Assembly (NCBI RefSeq): GCF_029784165.1
Contig: NC_073695.1
Coordinates: 97,693,485 to 97,757,484 of the forward strand
Direction: 5' to 3'
Origin: Wyeomyia smithii
Lineage: Eukaryota; Arthropoda; Insecta; Diptera; Culicidae
Length of the DNA: 64,000 nt
Below, piece after piece: positions 32,691-45,379 of the stretch. Position 1 is the stretch's first letter; every line of letters starts with the position of its first letter. The notes beneath the pieces were generated by a model that made no database searches, was not told the origin of the DNA, and worked only from the letters and a program-made list of their open reading frames with translations. Position numbers and translations under genes: made by a program.

Positions 32691-35600
32691 GATCAATGTC
32701 TATTCGAAGATTTTTCTGTGTTAACCCATTATCGGTCATAAGGAATCACGCACAGAATCTACCAAACAAAAAAGAACTAATATACACTTTTTGTTGAGAG
32801 TAAATAGTCGTAAAAATTTTAAAAAATGTTGGCAATATAATTACCACTAACCGTTTATGTCAAAAACATTGGTGGCAATATAGTTGCCACTAACCGATAA
32901 AGGGTATTTTATGCATTCGTAAGACAGCTAATTAATCAGAGTTTTCGTTCTCGTCATTGAAATTGCCGATATTGATTAAAATTCAAGAGTATGAGGCCCG
33001 TCTCCTCCGGCTGATCAAAATAGCCACTGCTTAAGCCGTTCTTTGCCCTATATAGGATTCGATTGTATGTAGTAAAAAAAATGAAGATTATATATAATCG
33101 AGTCCGACTTGTATTATAAGCAATTGTTTACCAAATAGCTTATTTTCATGACCATTGTCAATTTTATTATCTTTTTTTTAATTTCTCCAATGGAGCCCAA
33201 TCAATTTCCACTTGTTACATATCAAGATTATGGTAATAGATAAATATGAAATAGACGCCGAATAGTTACTTTACGTGTAACCAAGTAAATATAAAAAATA
33301 AAATTTAAAAGAACCATTGTAGTTTTTCAATGGTAGAATAAGTAATTCCAATTCAACAGAGCCTTTGGGCTAGCTATCGCCACTTACGTATGTAGACTAC
33401 AGAATGTTCGTTTTCCAGAAAAACTAGCTTCACTTGTCTGGTGTGAAATTCCAATGCGAAACTTCGGTTGCATTGGGTGCAGGCTAGTACATTTGAAATT
33501 AAACATTTAGCGCAGTCATCTAGATTCGAACAGTTTTATGCTTTCCCTTCTGGTCTTCTTTAGTTCATCCAAATTGAAACTGATGTAAGTGATGACTGTT
33601 TCATTCGACGAAACAACTGTTATTAGCACCGCATCACGTCGTTTGATGTACCTTGAACGCGTGAGCAAATTTGAATCGGTGCCTACTCTTCGATCCAAGC
33701 ATAGACACGCGGAAGCTGAAGGCCACGTTGCGGCATCTATTAAATGCGTCACGCAAAACTTGATTAATATTAACTCCCCGCACCGTACCTACTCAGCGTG
33801 ATAAACCTGGTATTGGCGGTGGCAAGAATTTATTCGGAAAATTGCTAAATAAAAGAGTTGTGAATGAAAAATGAATTGAACAGTTTTTCAAATCAATTTT
33901 TTACATTTATTAAAATTTGTCATGTGACGCCACATATCATCACGATTTAGTTAACTCTCTTCCCTCCATATGCGTTACGTACCGTATAGATGCCCTCTGT
34001 CTCCGTCATTTTCAGTTGAGAATCATCAACATACAGTGACACTGTTATCATTCACTTTCAAGCAAAAAACATTTGAGCCCTTCAGCTGTCAAAATACATC
34101 AAGTTCATTCGAGTAGTTTTCATGTGACTCACAAAGTGCTCGAAAATAAAACAAATGTTTTTAATTTGCAAAAGTTAACAGCGTCACTATCGCTTGACGA
34201 TTTTCAACTGAAAATGACTTCGTCAGGCCCTGATTGGATGTGACTGAAAAATGAAAAATCTTACCGGATAGCATATTTGCTCTATGAATTATGATTCACA
34301 ATCTTAAAAAATCTATTCGGTTTATTGAAAACTGTACACTACAAATCGAGACAGAAACTCTTTATGTCTTTCGTCGCATCAACGCAATTCGTTAAAATAG
34401 TGTGAAACTCTGGAATCACTTTTTCGCTAACTAGCTACTTTCATGCAAAATGCAAAATATTTTCATCAAACTTCTATTATCATTTGAAAAGCGTAAAATC
34501 AGTACATATCTAAAAATCACATTTAAAAATTGAAATAGGGTATTAAAGACCTCTATATTTTCTCAAATACTGCAGGACAGTTGCAATATCTCCGGTTCGC
34601 TATAATTTGAATTAATTTTCGCAAATATAGTTGCAATCGATGTTTAGAATGATAAACAAGAGAAGCTTATTTTCATTTCCAAAAGAATCTATTCATTTTG
34701 ATCATGAGCCGTTATAAACGCTTTCATGAAGTCTGAAATTGCACTATCACTAATGGCCAACTTAAACAACCTCCAGAACCTATTCTTCGTTTGTATAGGA
34801 TATCGACACTATTATCGTCAGGCTTTACCTATTATCGTCCAAGGGTTAATAAAATCATAGAGAACTAATCTTTTGCAGGAAGGTGCTCTGCGTTATGAAG
34901 AACCATTTTGCAAGAATTTAACGGTCTTGGACATCATTTACCCCCTGACGATGATAGGTGAAACCTGGCGAAAAAAGAGCCGATACCCTAATTATTTTTG
35001 ACACTATAAATCTGTTATTATTTTTCTTGTACGTTAGCTAAATTGAAAAAGTTCGCTTCGAGTCCATTAGCTAATTTGCGTCATGTACTTTCATCATAAC
35101 ATAACACGTACCGAAAGTTGTTGTAATTTTCTGGCATCATCTTTGATGAAACTTCAAATATCCGGAATAAGCCATTTATAGATCATCAAAAAAAAAACTT
35201 TGTTTGCAACCTAAACAAAATGAACTGTCGACTAACGATATAATAATGATTGGCACCAATCAAATGACGATATTTTTGCAGTTCCAATTTCTACGGATAG
35301 CTTTTTCATCTCCGCAATGTGTCATCTAGAGTATTGCATTCTATTCAGCGAACCCACATGCCGCAGCATTGTATACATATATTTAATGTCAGCAATGAAA
35401 GCTGCTGTGACAATTGGCACCCGAGATAAAATGATGCTGATGATGATGATGACGCAACACTTAACATCATTTCAGATCTATCTGCTATTATTCTCCGATA
35501 TACACGACCATGCCATGTCTGGCCCTAGAAGCCGATACAGAAAAAGGGAACGTACAAGATTCGCTTAGTTGCCAGTAATAATCATGTCCAAAATGGCTTC

Positions 35601-37319
35601 CACACTGGTCAAAGCGAGCGAAAGATGCTTTGCTTTTTCACGCCCACCCGGCCTGCAGCGGCACTGCGGAAGCAGCAAAAATTCCCCTTCGTCAGCACCG
35701 TCATTAGAGGATCCCGTGTCGAATAGATAACTTTTTTTTTCGGGCTTCCATTGTTATAGTAGCTGTGGCCGCGTGGTCGGATTTGTACAATCATCACCTA
35801 ACAGTGCGTATTGAGCTATTATTTTATTATTTTAAAAGATCGATAAATGAAACTTTGGTTGGTTTCTCCGATTCTGCTACGAGCTATTTTTGCCACAATA
35901 ATTATTCAATAGCCAGTATCATTTCAGAATTATTGTGCTAATAGATGCATAGTTCAGCTGAGCAGTTATTTTATTGAAAACTGTCATTCATGTGTAGAGA
36001 ACCACACCCTAATGATGATCATAATTGAAAAAAAGTAAATGTAGGCCAATCTGTAAGCGCGTGACTAGAACAGTCAATCGTACTTTTGTAGTCATTATAT
36101 TTTTGAGTTCGTTAAACTTAGCACGACTAAGTTTTTACATCTTGAGTTGTTCAAAAGCCAAGCCATCCCGACCGATGCTTCATATCAGGGAAATGAAAAA
36201 AAACCCTCATCAGTAAGCATCCCATCGTAGATTAGCTTCCGAATAGCTACTATCGATTAAAAGTTAATCGGTAAAACCCGACGAGGAACAAACATCGATG
36301 ATAGATAGTGAACTCATCTCGTAACTGCCGTACCACCGCAACAACATGAAGATTTGTCCCAATCGAACGATATCGATGTCGCCTAGCATTGTTTCAAAAC
36401 CTATCCTGGTTTGGACAGTTGTAGTCAGTTCTCGGGTATCACACAAATGACTCATGGTCTGATGAACTTTAATACCGCAGAGTACGCCGAGTGCACGGAT
36501 TGCCAGTGTCACGCTTCAGTGCTACCATCGGTGTATGGCTATCTATAAGTAGGTTCTACATCAGTAAGCGACTGCCTGGCATATAAACCGCTTCTGTTTG
36601 CTTATTTACTCTACCAGCTGCTGTCGTCTCCAGGATCGAGGCGATGCAAGTATACAGCTGCATTCTGCCTGTTGTATCGTCGCCACCGCTGTTTAACCCA
36701 CGGTCTGGAATTGAAACAAAGTTTCATCAGCAGATTTATTTGTTTCAATGCGGCTGTCGGTTTTTGCAGTGATGTGAGCTGCGCTATCCTTAATCGCTCT
36801 ATGCACGTTTTCACCAAGGAGCTTTGCATTTGTTCGGCGAAGATTTTGAACTGGACTAACTGTCAGAGCGGTTATAATGAAGACTTCAAAGTTCATAGCA
36901 ACGCCACTTAGTGTACGCTTTGTTTCGCTTTGAAAGTTTTGTTCCGCAGCACACTTCTGTCACTTTCTCTGGCGCTTCTTCAGTGCGGTTGACAGAGTTC
37001 AAGAAATACATTTTGGTGTTTCCTCGTAGTTCCATTATTCCGAACTTCGGACTGCTTCGTACTGCTTGGGACATAACTAATGATATATTTATCTATTGTT
37101 AGCAACAGAGTGATTCGACCTAGAAGGAAAAGAAAACATGTCGAGCCCGATGATTTTAATTTGATATTTAACCAAATGAATCTAGAAATGAACGGTAAGG
37201 AGTGGCGTCCATTTTTAATCAGTCGGGTAGAACGGGTATCAAACTCCTGAATTTTAATTGACATGGACAATTTTAAAGACGGGAACGAAAACTTAGATTA
37301 ATTGGCTGTCCTACAAATG
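32691..37319. other. Unassigned DNA between the inverted repeats
   Basis: No coding gene recognised. The stretch includes a tandem pair of segments ending TTGCCACTAACCG near 32,820-32,900, a GATGAT tract near 35,430-35,450 and the MITE at 34,798. Some stretches (33,510-33,800; 36,270-36,530; 36,600-37,100) are less AT-rich, but nothing identifies them. Confidence 0.4.
34798..34988. mobile_element. TA-flanked MITE (191 bp)
   Basis: Ends GGATATCGACACTATTATCG and, inverted, GGGTATCGGCTCTTTTTTCG, flanked by TA (34,796-34,797 and 34,989-34,990). A subterminal motif TATTATCGTC is repeated near the left end and inverted near the right (GACGATGATAGG). No coding content. Confidence 0.65.
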
Positions 37320-37612
37320 TTTAAAATACAGTTATGCCATTCAGGCGCCATCTGGGTGCTGAAGGAAACCCCTGCAAAACAGATGCAAACTGCCTAATAT
37401 GTAAAATATGTTCGGGGTGATTGAAATAGAGTCACTCGATTAGAAACATTAATAGATTCTTTTAGAATTTGCTAAATCAGTTTTATAATCAGGAAACAAG
37501 AACTGGAAAAGGTAGAAAACAAAATGACATACTTATGTTTATAAACAATAAGCTACCTATTTACGATTTCAAGAATAAGCTGCTCTAAATAGGTTTCCTA
37601 TCTTACATTAGA

Positions 37613-38004
37613 GGCCCAGCTAAGTTCTACCTTAATTCTGAAAAAAATAGCTACCTATAACGGGTGACATCTAAAATGATGGATTTTTCTAGAACCTTTT
37701 ACTCAACAGCAAGCTCGCTCAGGGAGAAATCAGAATATGTAAGCTCTCTCTCTCTTTCTCCTCTTTATCCCGTTTTTTTGTTTTGTTTATGCATAATCAA
37801 CTCCTTTCAAAATGGCGTCGAAACAAGAAGCCTTGCGCAAGCGCATTGTAAGGTTCTACTAAACAGCACAAAAGTTTTACCAAAAGTTCACGCCAAACCA
37901 TTTTAATAGCGAAATCCTTCCTGTTTTGTTTGAACAATTCCCCAGGATAATAGTGGCATCTTCTTGGTGAGCTCAATTATTGTTATGATCATAGGGTTAG
38001 ACCT
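37613..38004. other. Unassigned DNA
   Basis: Short interval between the right inverted-repeat arm and the mariner relic; nothing recognised. It includes a CTCTCTC tract near 37,744. Confidence 0.4.
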
Positions 38005-38743
38005 TTAAAGCTATCCATGAACTGAGCCATTTTCCGATGTCTTCATGCTTCAGTTCCATCGAACGGAACATGTAATAGTCGGACTGTGCTATATCTGGAG
38101 AATATGGTCGCTGAGGGCTGCCCATTTTGGCGTTTCTGTGTAAGTTTCAACGACTTTGGCAGCATGAGGCCGAGCGTTGTCGTGCAGCAGAATTACATTG
38201 TCGTGACGCTGCTTATATTTTGGCCGTTTTGGCGTAGTGCTCGGCTTATTCGCATCAGCTGAAGTTGATACCGTTCCCTAATGACGGTTTCGTTCGGCTT
38301 CATCAGCTTATATTAAATAACACTAACCTGGCTCCACCAAATACACGGTACCTTAATTTTATTTCATAAGGAACTTAAGTTTCTTGATTTTAAAATATTT
38401 CTAAACCATGCAATCGTTTGGAAATTGCTTGACGGGTAACTTTCAATACAGAAGCAAGCTGTTCATTTATTTGGCATAGATCAACATCGAGTAACTCCAC
38501 CAAATCACCATGTTTGAAGGTTTAAACTTTTTTTAACTCTCGATGCGCTGCAGCTGCCGTTTTCTTTGAACTAAAATGAAAAAAAAAGTAAAACTTTCCG
38601 CCAATGACGTTTACTCGACATAAAATCAAACATTTTTACACAACAAAAGTACAACAGTACGAGGCATCATTTTTCAGATATACCAAAATCGACCAGCACT
38701 TATTGCTGGCGCCATATATTGACAAATAACGAGTTGCGCACCT
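38005..38743 (-). pseudogene. Mariner transposase relic, internally deleted
   Basis: The minus strand encodes, near 38,530-38,395, an N-terminal segment VELLDVDLCQINEQLASVLK followed by VTRQAISKRLHG, the helix-turn-helix of mariner transposases. After a large deletion it resumes near 38,345 with CIWWSQ and LMKPNETVIRERYQLQLM, then HDNARPHAAKVVETY (second catalytic Asp) and, in a shifted frame, ALSDHILQ where a Pro-Asp motif is expected. The family uses a DD34D triad; the first Asp lies in the deleted part and the last is unclear, so it is inactive. The right end lies at or beyond 38,743, where the Jockey element is inserted. GGTGCGCAACTCG at the junction may be its terminal repeat. Confidence 0.75.
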
Positions 38744-39029
38744 TTTTTTTTTAATAGGGGGGGAATGTTTGTAATGATTTATTTATGTACTAATATCTAT
38801 TCAGAATGAGTATTGTGTGTTCTGCCACAAATGGTGACATTTCAACACTATTATATATATGTATTTGTACGCTTTTTTATATTATTGAATGTATTAGCTT
38901 TCGCCGTTAAGTTAATGTAATTGTAGGAAAATTATTAAACCTACTTGTCAAGAAAAAAAAGGAATAAAACAAAACTTAAAATAAACTTAAAACTATCTTA
39001 CTGACTATAAAGTGAGCTAATCGTTGCAA

Positions 39030-42000
39030 TTGAGGATTGCAACGATTTTTGTCGGAATTTGTTGATAATTTGGCTTGACATATTTTCTAATGTTTCTACA
39101 TTAGTGAGCCTATGTAGCTCGTTCGTGCTAAACCAGGGAGGACGCTTCAAAATCATTTTCAAAAGTTTATTCTGAATCCTTTGAAGTGTCTTCTTCCTGG
39201 TTGTGCAACAACTTGTCCAGATGGGAACTGCACACGCAAAACTTTTCCTTATTACTTTAGAAGCAATAGCGCAAAATTACCTTTTAGGTAACAGATCCAT
39301 TACTTAAAAAGCAATAAAATTCTTCCCCAGTCAAGTAACAACACATACTGTCATATATTTAGCACGTGTTATGAGAGTACGGCTATCTAATAATGGTCGT
39401 TTCAACCACATGCAACGTTTTTTCTGTCGAAAAAGGCTCCCTCTCCACCTCAAGTCAAAAAAAATCACACACCGTCGCATAAGTTGCACATGTTACAAGT
39501 TTTTTCAATCTCCAATTCATCCGGTGGGCGTGTATTAGTTCGCTCGTTGTATGCATACGGAGCAGCGAAAAAATATGACAAGAGCTGCCAAGCAACATTT
39601 TCCCCGTCATAGAGTATGCAAACATTGATGATTTCAAAGACTTGAAATGCGCCTTAAAATGACATCACGATCTGTAAACGGCGTTAGAGAAAAATAAAAA
39701 CATTCGCTTTCTTGCAAGCTATTTACAGCACATAATCATTGGTTCATGAAAATTCATTTGGACCTGTTTGAATATACAAAACTTGTGTGTGGATGAAGGG
39801 AGACAAAAATGAACCAGATCGTTGCATCAATACAAATGCAGCGAGTGAAGTCTTGCCAACACATGCACTTCGGTGCTTGGCTGTATGTTCTCCTGCAGAA
39901 ACACATACAGGCGTATGGCCGTCATAATTTTTATTACTTTTTGTTTGTTACTTTTTGTGTATAATGCGCAGTCATAAGACACAAAAAGTAATAAGAAATT
40001 GCCCAAAAGTAATAAAATATTCCCCGTTTGCGTTGGGTGCATATAACATTGCTGGCCTAAAAATTTGTTTGTAAATTAACAGTTTATTCTTGAGACAAAG
40101 TCTAGAATTCCTGTTGATAAGAGGATACAAACATTTGATATACTCATTGCACTTTGACTGGATATTTTCAATGTGCTCCTTGAAAGTAAAATTCTTATCA
40201 TAAATTAGTCCTAAGTATTTAACTTGATCAGACCAATTTAAGACCACACCGTTCATCTTAATAACGTGGTTATTGGTGGGTTTGAGAAATGAAACTCTTG
40301 GCTCATGAGGAAAAATAATTAACTGTGTTTTAGAAGCATTAGGGGAAATCTTCCATTTCTGCAAGTATGAAGAAAATATATCTAAACTTTTTTGTAGCCG
40401 ACTGCATATAACACGAAGGCTTTTTCCTTTTGCGGAAATGCTTGTATCATCACAAAACAGAGATTTCTTACAACCTGGTGGTAAATCAGGAAGATCAGAA
40501 GTAAAAATGTTATATAAGATTGGGCCCAAGATACGCCCCTGAGGCACACCAGCTCAACAGGCAATCTATTAGATCTACCATTTAGATAGTTAACCTGAAG
40601 AGTGCGGTCAGTTAAATAACTTTGTATCATTTTTGTAAGGTAAAGCGGAAAACTGAAATTTGACATTTTAGCTATTAAACCTTTATGCCAAACACTGTCG
40701 AATGCCTTTTCTATATCTAGTAGAGCTGCTCCAGTCGAATAGCCTTCAGATTTATTAGTTCGAATCATATTTGTTACTCTGAGTAACTGATAAGTAGTGG
40801 AATGCCCATGGCGAAAACCAAACTGCTCATTTGCAAAAATTGAGTTCTCATTAATATGTGTTATCATTCTATTGAGAATTATTCTTTCAAAAAGTTTGCT
40901 AATAGAGGAAAGTAAACTAATTGGTCGATAACTTGATGCCTCAGCTGGATTCTTTTCGGGTTTTAAAATTGGAGTGACTTTGGCATTTTTCCATTTCGTA
41001 GGAAAATGTGCTAGTGCAAAGCATCTGTTGAAAATTTTTACCAAGAAATTTAAAGAGTTTTCGGGAAGTCTTTTAATAAGGATATAGAAAATCCCATCAT
41101 CTCCTGGTGCTTTCATGTTTTTGAATTTTTTGAGAATAGTTCGCACCTATTCAAGTTTGTTTCCAATACCTTTTCAGAAAGAAATTCTTGGGTGGTGATC
41201 TGATCATACTTTTGGTTTACTTCATTTTCAATAGGACTTACTACGTTCAAATTGGAGTTATGAGCACTCTCAAACTGCTGAGCAAGTTTTTGAGATTTTT
41301 GTTCATTCGTTAGAAAAATGCAATCACCATCTTTAAGGACTGGAATGGGCTTCGAAGGTTTCTTAAGAACTTTCGAAAGTTTCCAGAAAGGTTTTGAATA
41401 AGGTTTTAGTTGTTCAACTTCTCTCATGAAATTCTCATTTCGCAAGAGAGTGAATTTATGTTTAATTTCCTTTTGTAATTCTTGAAAAATAATTTTCAAA
41501 GCAGGATCACAAGATCTTTGGTATTGACGTCTTCGTATGTTCTTCAAACGTATAAGAAGTTGAAGTTCACTGTCAATAATTGGTGCATTGGTGCAAATTT
41601 CACTCGAGCCTTAGGAACTGATGAATTCCGGGCAATGAGTATTAAGCTGCTAAAATTATCTAATGCTCTGTCAATGTCAGCACTATTTTGTAAAATAATA
41701 TCCTCATTTAAATTTTCTTCGATCGTAGAACGATATCTATCCCAATTAGTCTTGTGATAATTTAACACAGATCTAGTGGGATTTAAAATAGTTTCATGGG
41801 AAATAGAAAATGTTATGGGAAGATGATCAGAATCAAAGTCAGCATGGGTTAATAAATCACTACATGAATGACTTTGATTTGTTAGTACCAAATCAATTGT
41901 AGATGGATTCCTAATAGAAGAATAACATGTAGGACCATTTGGAAATAAAACTGAATAAAATCCAGCCGAGCAATCATTAAACAATATTTTTCCATTGGAA

Positions 42001-42470
42001 TTGCATTGAGCATTATTCCAAGATCGATGTTTCGCATTAAAATCACCGTTGATTAAAAATTTAGATTTATTTCTTGTGAGTTTTTGCAAATCTCCCTTGA
42101 AATAATTTTTTCGCTCACCAGTGCATTGAAAAGGCAAATACACTGCGGCTATAAATAAAATGCCAATACTTGTTTCAATTTCAATTCCCAAACTCTCGAT
42201 AACTTTGGTTTCAAGATGGGGTAAAACACGATGTTTTATTCGACGGTAGATAACTATTGCAACTCCACCACCGGCAACATCAATTCTATCAAACCTATGA
42301 ACTATATAATTTGGGTTCTTTTTTAGTTTAATATTTGGCTTTAAAAGCGTTTCAGTCACAACTGCAATATGCACATCGTGGACTGTTAAAAAATTGAAAA
42401 ATTCATCCTCTTTCGCTTTTAAAGAACGAGCATTCCAATTTAGAAAATTTACAGCATTATTTAAAATCAT
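39030..42470 (-). pseudogene. Jockey ORF2 (endonuclease-reverse transcriptase), broken
   Basis: The endonuclease (42,470-41,700) is well kept: FLNWNARSLKAKE, VVTETLLKP (catalytic Glu), INGDFNAKHRSW and DFDSDHLPITF (Asp-His pair). The reverse transcriptase follows in two further frames: MKAPGDDGIFYILIKRLP, SSYRPISLLSSISKLFERII, FGFRHGHSTTYQLLRV, ALLDIEKAFDSVWHKGL (catalytic Asp), MPQGRILGPILYNIF and LFCDDTSI (catalytic Asp pair; Cys replaces the usual Ala). The thumb VKYLGLIYDKNFTF follows. After the 805-bp insertion the C-terminus continues (VPIWTSCCTTRKKTLQRIQ, PPWFSTNELHRLTNVETLE). Frameshifts near 41,545, 41,130 and 40,545 and the insertion inactivate it. Confidence 0.87.
39233..40037. mobile_element. 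805-bp insertion with TGCA duplication
   Basis: The insert splits the Jockey codons for AMLYA and VPIW, and is flanked by TGCA (39,229-39,232 and 40,038-40,041). Its ends are CACGCAAAACTTTTCC and, inverted, CCCAACGCAAACGGGG. Both end regions hold TATTACTTT motifs. A hairpin with 13-bp arms TTACTTTTTGTGT lies at 39,948-39,991. A related sequence lies at 55,260-55,490. No coding capacity is seen; the superfamily is unassigned. Confidence 0.65.
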
Positions 42471-43751
42471 TGCTGAATTTCAATTTCATAACAATATTAG
42501 TTGTAAATTTTATACCTTCTTGAACAGCCTCGTACATCGAGTTACAGTTCAACAAAACGGACATTAGCTGCAGCATGGATTGTTGTAGGTATTCAATCTT
42601 TTCTGGAGTTGAACTACCTAAATCAATACTGGCTGACTTTTCAGCACCAAACACAAATGGTTTGTTACTGTTTGAATTTGAAATATTACCTGTAAGGACA
42701 CTGGCATATGAACAGCCTGGTGTTGCCTGAACAGGATTTTTTGTCTGAAATTTGTTATCTGAATTTAAATTATTACCTAAAGACACACCTGCTAATGAAA
42801 GTGCTGGTGATACCTGAACAGTACTGAAAGTCTTTTGATTACCCACATTGACAACAGGTTGTTTAGAATTCCTACGTTGTCTGGAAGCAATAATTTTTGA
42901 CCTTACAGGACAATTAAAGAAATTGGATTTGTGATTTTCCCCACAATTTCAACATTTGAAACTATTAGTGGTCTCTTTCACGGGGCAGATATCTTTTGTG
43001 TGACCAGTGTCACCACAAATCATACATTTTGCTGCCATATGGCAGTTTCGAGCTCCATGACCATAGGCTTGACAATTCCGACATTGAGTAAGATTATGGA
43101 TTTCTCCATGTCTCTTGAAATTTTCCCACTTTATTCGCACGTTAAATAAAACACGTGCCTTTTCCAAACATTTCAAGTAATTTACTTTGGTACAATCAAA
43201 ATGTACTAAGTAATTTTCCTGGTGTATTCTAGTTTGATTAATTTTGGCATTTGCCTTTCGTTTCATCAAAATTACTTGGTTGGGAGCAAAACCAAGTGAT
43301 TTTGACAAACATTCTTTAATTTCCTCAATAGTTTGGTCATTTGAAAGACCTTTCAAAACAGCCTTAAACGGTCTCTCGTTTTTGGCATCAAAAGAATAAA
43401 ATTTAAACATCATTCCAGTCAAATACTGTAAAAGATGTTTATGGCCATCAAGAGATTCGGCCAAAATACGAATTCCGCCTTGGCGGCCAATTTGAAAATT
43501 AACTTTCACATCCGATAGAAACGATGAAAGCTCTGATCGAAATGCTTTAAAATTTGCTACAAATACCACAATAGGTGGAACTTTAACCTTCTTCATAACG
43601 GCTTTATGCTCAGTATGAGAAGTTTGAATTTCTTGATCCCCAACGAAAGAATATCATACCTGTTAGTCGAAATTTCAGTGTCACTTGGAGGAGATGCCTC
43701 ACGTTTCCTTGAAGCCGCATCAAAGCGAGCTTTTTTATTTTTTCCAGGCAT
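42457..43751 (-). pseudogene. Jockey ORF1 (Gag-like, CCHC zinc knuckles), broken
   Basis: ORF1 starts at the ATG at 43,751. It is basic at the N-terminus (MPGKNKKARFDAASRKRE) and shifts frame once near 43,640. The middle part carries the PRE_C2HC-like segment typical of arthropod Jockey Gag proteins (FKAVLKGLSNDQTIEEIKEC; LVHFDCTKVNYLKCLEKARV). Two zinc knuckles follow: CRNCQAYGHGARNC and CMICGDTGHTKDIC. A third, NCGENHKSNFFNC, is cut by a stop that replaces residue 2 after its first Cys (near 42,948). The rest of the frame runs to 42,457 and is Ser/Asn-rich. The protein would bind element RNA. One frameshift plus one stop inactivate it. Confidence 0.85.
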
Positions 43752-44039
43752 AACTGGAAAACTTCACTACACGAGTTGCGCACCTAATTTATTGTTAAGA
43801 GCAATCAAGAGTAATCAAACAAAGTAGAACCCGGAAAGTCGGTCCAAAGTCCGATCAGGTTCATAAAGAGAAGCTTATTATACCAAGAGAAGTCTTATCA
43901 AAACCTCGTTCCTTCTGTCAATATCGCTTCATAATTACAACTCCCTGAAGAGAACTATTATACGATTGGCAGTTTATTATAAGAGAGATTTATTTTGTTA
44001 AGAGGAAAGTTATTCATTGTGAAGAAAGGGTATGTAATG

Positions 44040-44168
44040 AAGAGCCTAAGAATAAACTCATGTTAATTCCTCCGACTACTAAATGTCCTGATTCCACTTA
44101 GATTTGAGCCCAGGACTACCCGCCTGTCGAAACGGACTCTGTAACCTTGTGGCTACGAAAGTCCTCTA
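44040..44168 (-). mobile_element. SINE head fragment (same family as 7,358)
   Basis: On the minus strand: TCGTAGCCACAAGGTTACAG (A-box region), then a degenerate B box GGGCTCAAATC and CATGAGTTTATTCTTAGGCT, which matches the SINEs at 7,358 and 61,028. Only the first ~130 bp are present. Confidence 0.7.
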
Positions 44169-45379
44169 GAAATAAGTTACTGAAAATATACGTTACTTGT
44201 TGGTGTGAAACGCACAATGCTACACGATTTTTGATCAAACTGAATTGTTATTCAGTGTCCAGCATTAGGTCTAAGTTGTTTTCTGGCAAACCTTAGAATC
44301 AATTTTTGACGTGGGACTACGTCTTTGTTTTCTATACTGGGATGCATTCTGGAAAATTGGAAATGAAACTGTGCTTTCAAACGATAATAACAGCATAACC
44401 ACATGATGGATAACAATAACCAATATGTTGTTGGATAGATAAAATGTTGGACGATTTTGTAATATGCTAGTTATCATTATCATTTCATTGCTTAGCGGTG
44501 AAAATTGATGAAAAGTTCCAATGAAAATATTACGCGCACAATGAACCAATCATACGCGAGCTTCCTAGCACAGACGACATGAACAGACACCAAATATTCC
44601 TTGACAAAGTCTCCCCGTTCCAATTGGTCAATTCATGTTTACTTTCATGAACTTAGACCAATTTGGTGTCTCGAAGGTAAAGGTTTTTCGAAATGTTTGA
44701 ACATCCCTTTCCCTTGAACCATTTCTAAACCTGCTGTTAGAGCCTAACAAAAACTGTTGTCTGGAAAGAAAACATGCTGGGAAAAACAACAGTACCGTAC
44801 AGTATATGTGGAGCAGAGCGCCGCTGGTCTCTCATCGTTTATCATTGCAGCGGTACACAACTTCTATTCACTTGAAATCAAGGAAAAATTGAAATGCTGC
44901 TGCTGATGGTAACTGGAAGTTTATCTCAAGAATCTGGTTACCATAAGAACCATAAGCTACTCAACAAGAATTGAACATTTTTGCAACGGTTATAAGTGAA
45001 CAGTTATTCTTATTTCATTTTATCTTTGATATTCGCTAAAAAATCGTGACCGGCATAATATGGAAAGAGTAAATTCCAAATTATTAGAAGAGTACCCAGT
45101 CAACATTTTCATACGTATAATAATGCTTTGATTCCAATATCCGCACTCATATATATCATACAAACTCGCATTTTATGCGCAAAAACAGCATATACGTACT
45201 ATTTTGGAGGCGATATATGCACTGAGGAATAATGGTATGCAATTTATTGATATACGTATTTATATACGATAATATCCGATAGACAGTGATTTGTTTAACA
45301 CTGTCTTACAACTCTAAGCCTACAATCGTAAATCCGTAAGATTCCACCATGATATACAATTAAAAATGAATTTTTTGCT
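44169..45379. other. Unassigned DNA
   Basis: No gene or repeat recognised. ATACGTAT-type motifs recur at 45,110-45,270 (for example CATACGTATAATAAT), but they do not form a clear array. Confidence 0.4.

Larger units (their letters stand above)
32385..37612. repeat. Pair of ~300-bp inverted repeats 4.6 kb apart
   Basis: The left arm (32,385-32,690) and right arm (37,320-37,612) match in inverted orientation. Shared stretches include AAAACTGATTTAGCAAA, TTTGCAGGGG and TGGCGCCTGAATGGC. The outer ends read GGGGACCTATTTTAAGAAGC and, inverted, GGAAACCTATTTAGAGCAGC. The 4.6 kb between holds no recognisable transposase. It could be one large non-autonomous DNA element or two copies of a repeat in opposite orientation. 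No target duplication was fixed. Confidence 0.6.
38744..43770 (-). mobile_element. Juan-like Jockey LINE, near full length
   Basis: A 5,027-bp minus-strand element flanked by the 15-bp duplication ACGAGTTGCGCACCT at 38,729-38,743 and 43,771-43,785. It has a poly(A) tail (T tract from 38,744), a two-ORF layout and a very short 5' leader (19 nt before the ORF1 ATG at 43,751). ORF1 and ORF2 overlap slightly at 42,457-42,470. An 805-bp insertion (39,233-40,037) splits the end of ORF2. The protein types and the C-terminal segment RIQNKLLKMILKRPPW place it in the Jockey clade. It is inactive through frameshifts. It belongs to the same family as the plus-strand relic at 13,955-22,370. Confidence 0.88.

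Noticed and set aside
42457..43751. Gag protein of a virus or LTR retrotransposon
   Set aside because: Zinc knuckles are followed by an apurinic-type endonuclease and a Jockey-type reverse transcriptase. There are no LTRs, protease or integrase, and the element has a poly(A) tail.
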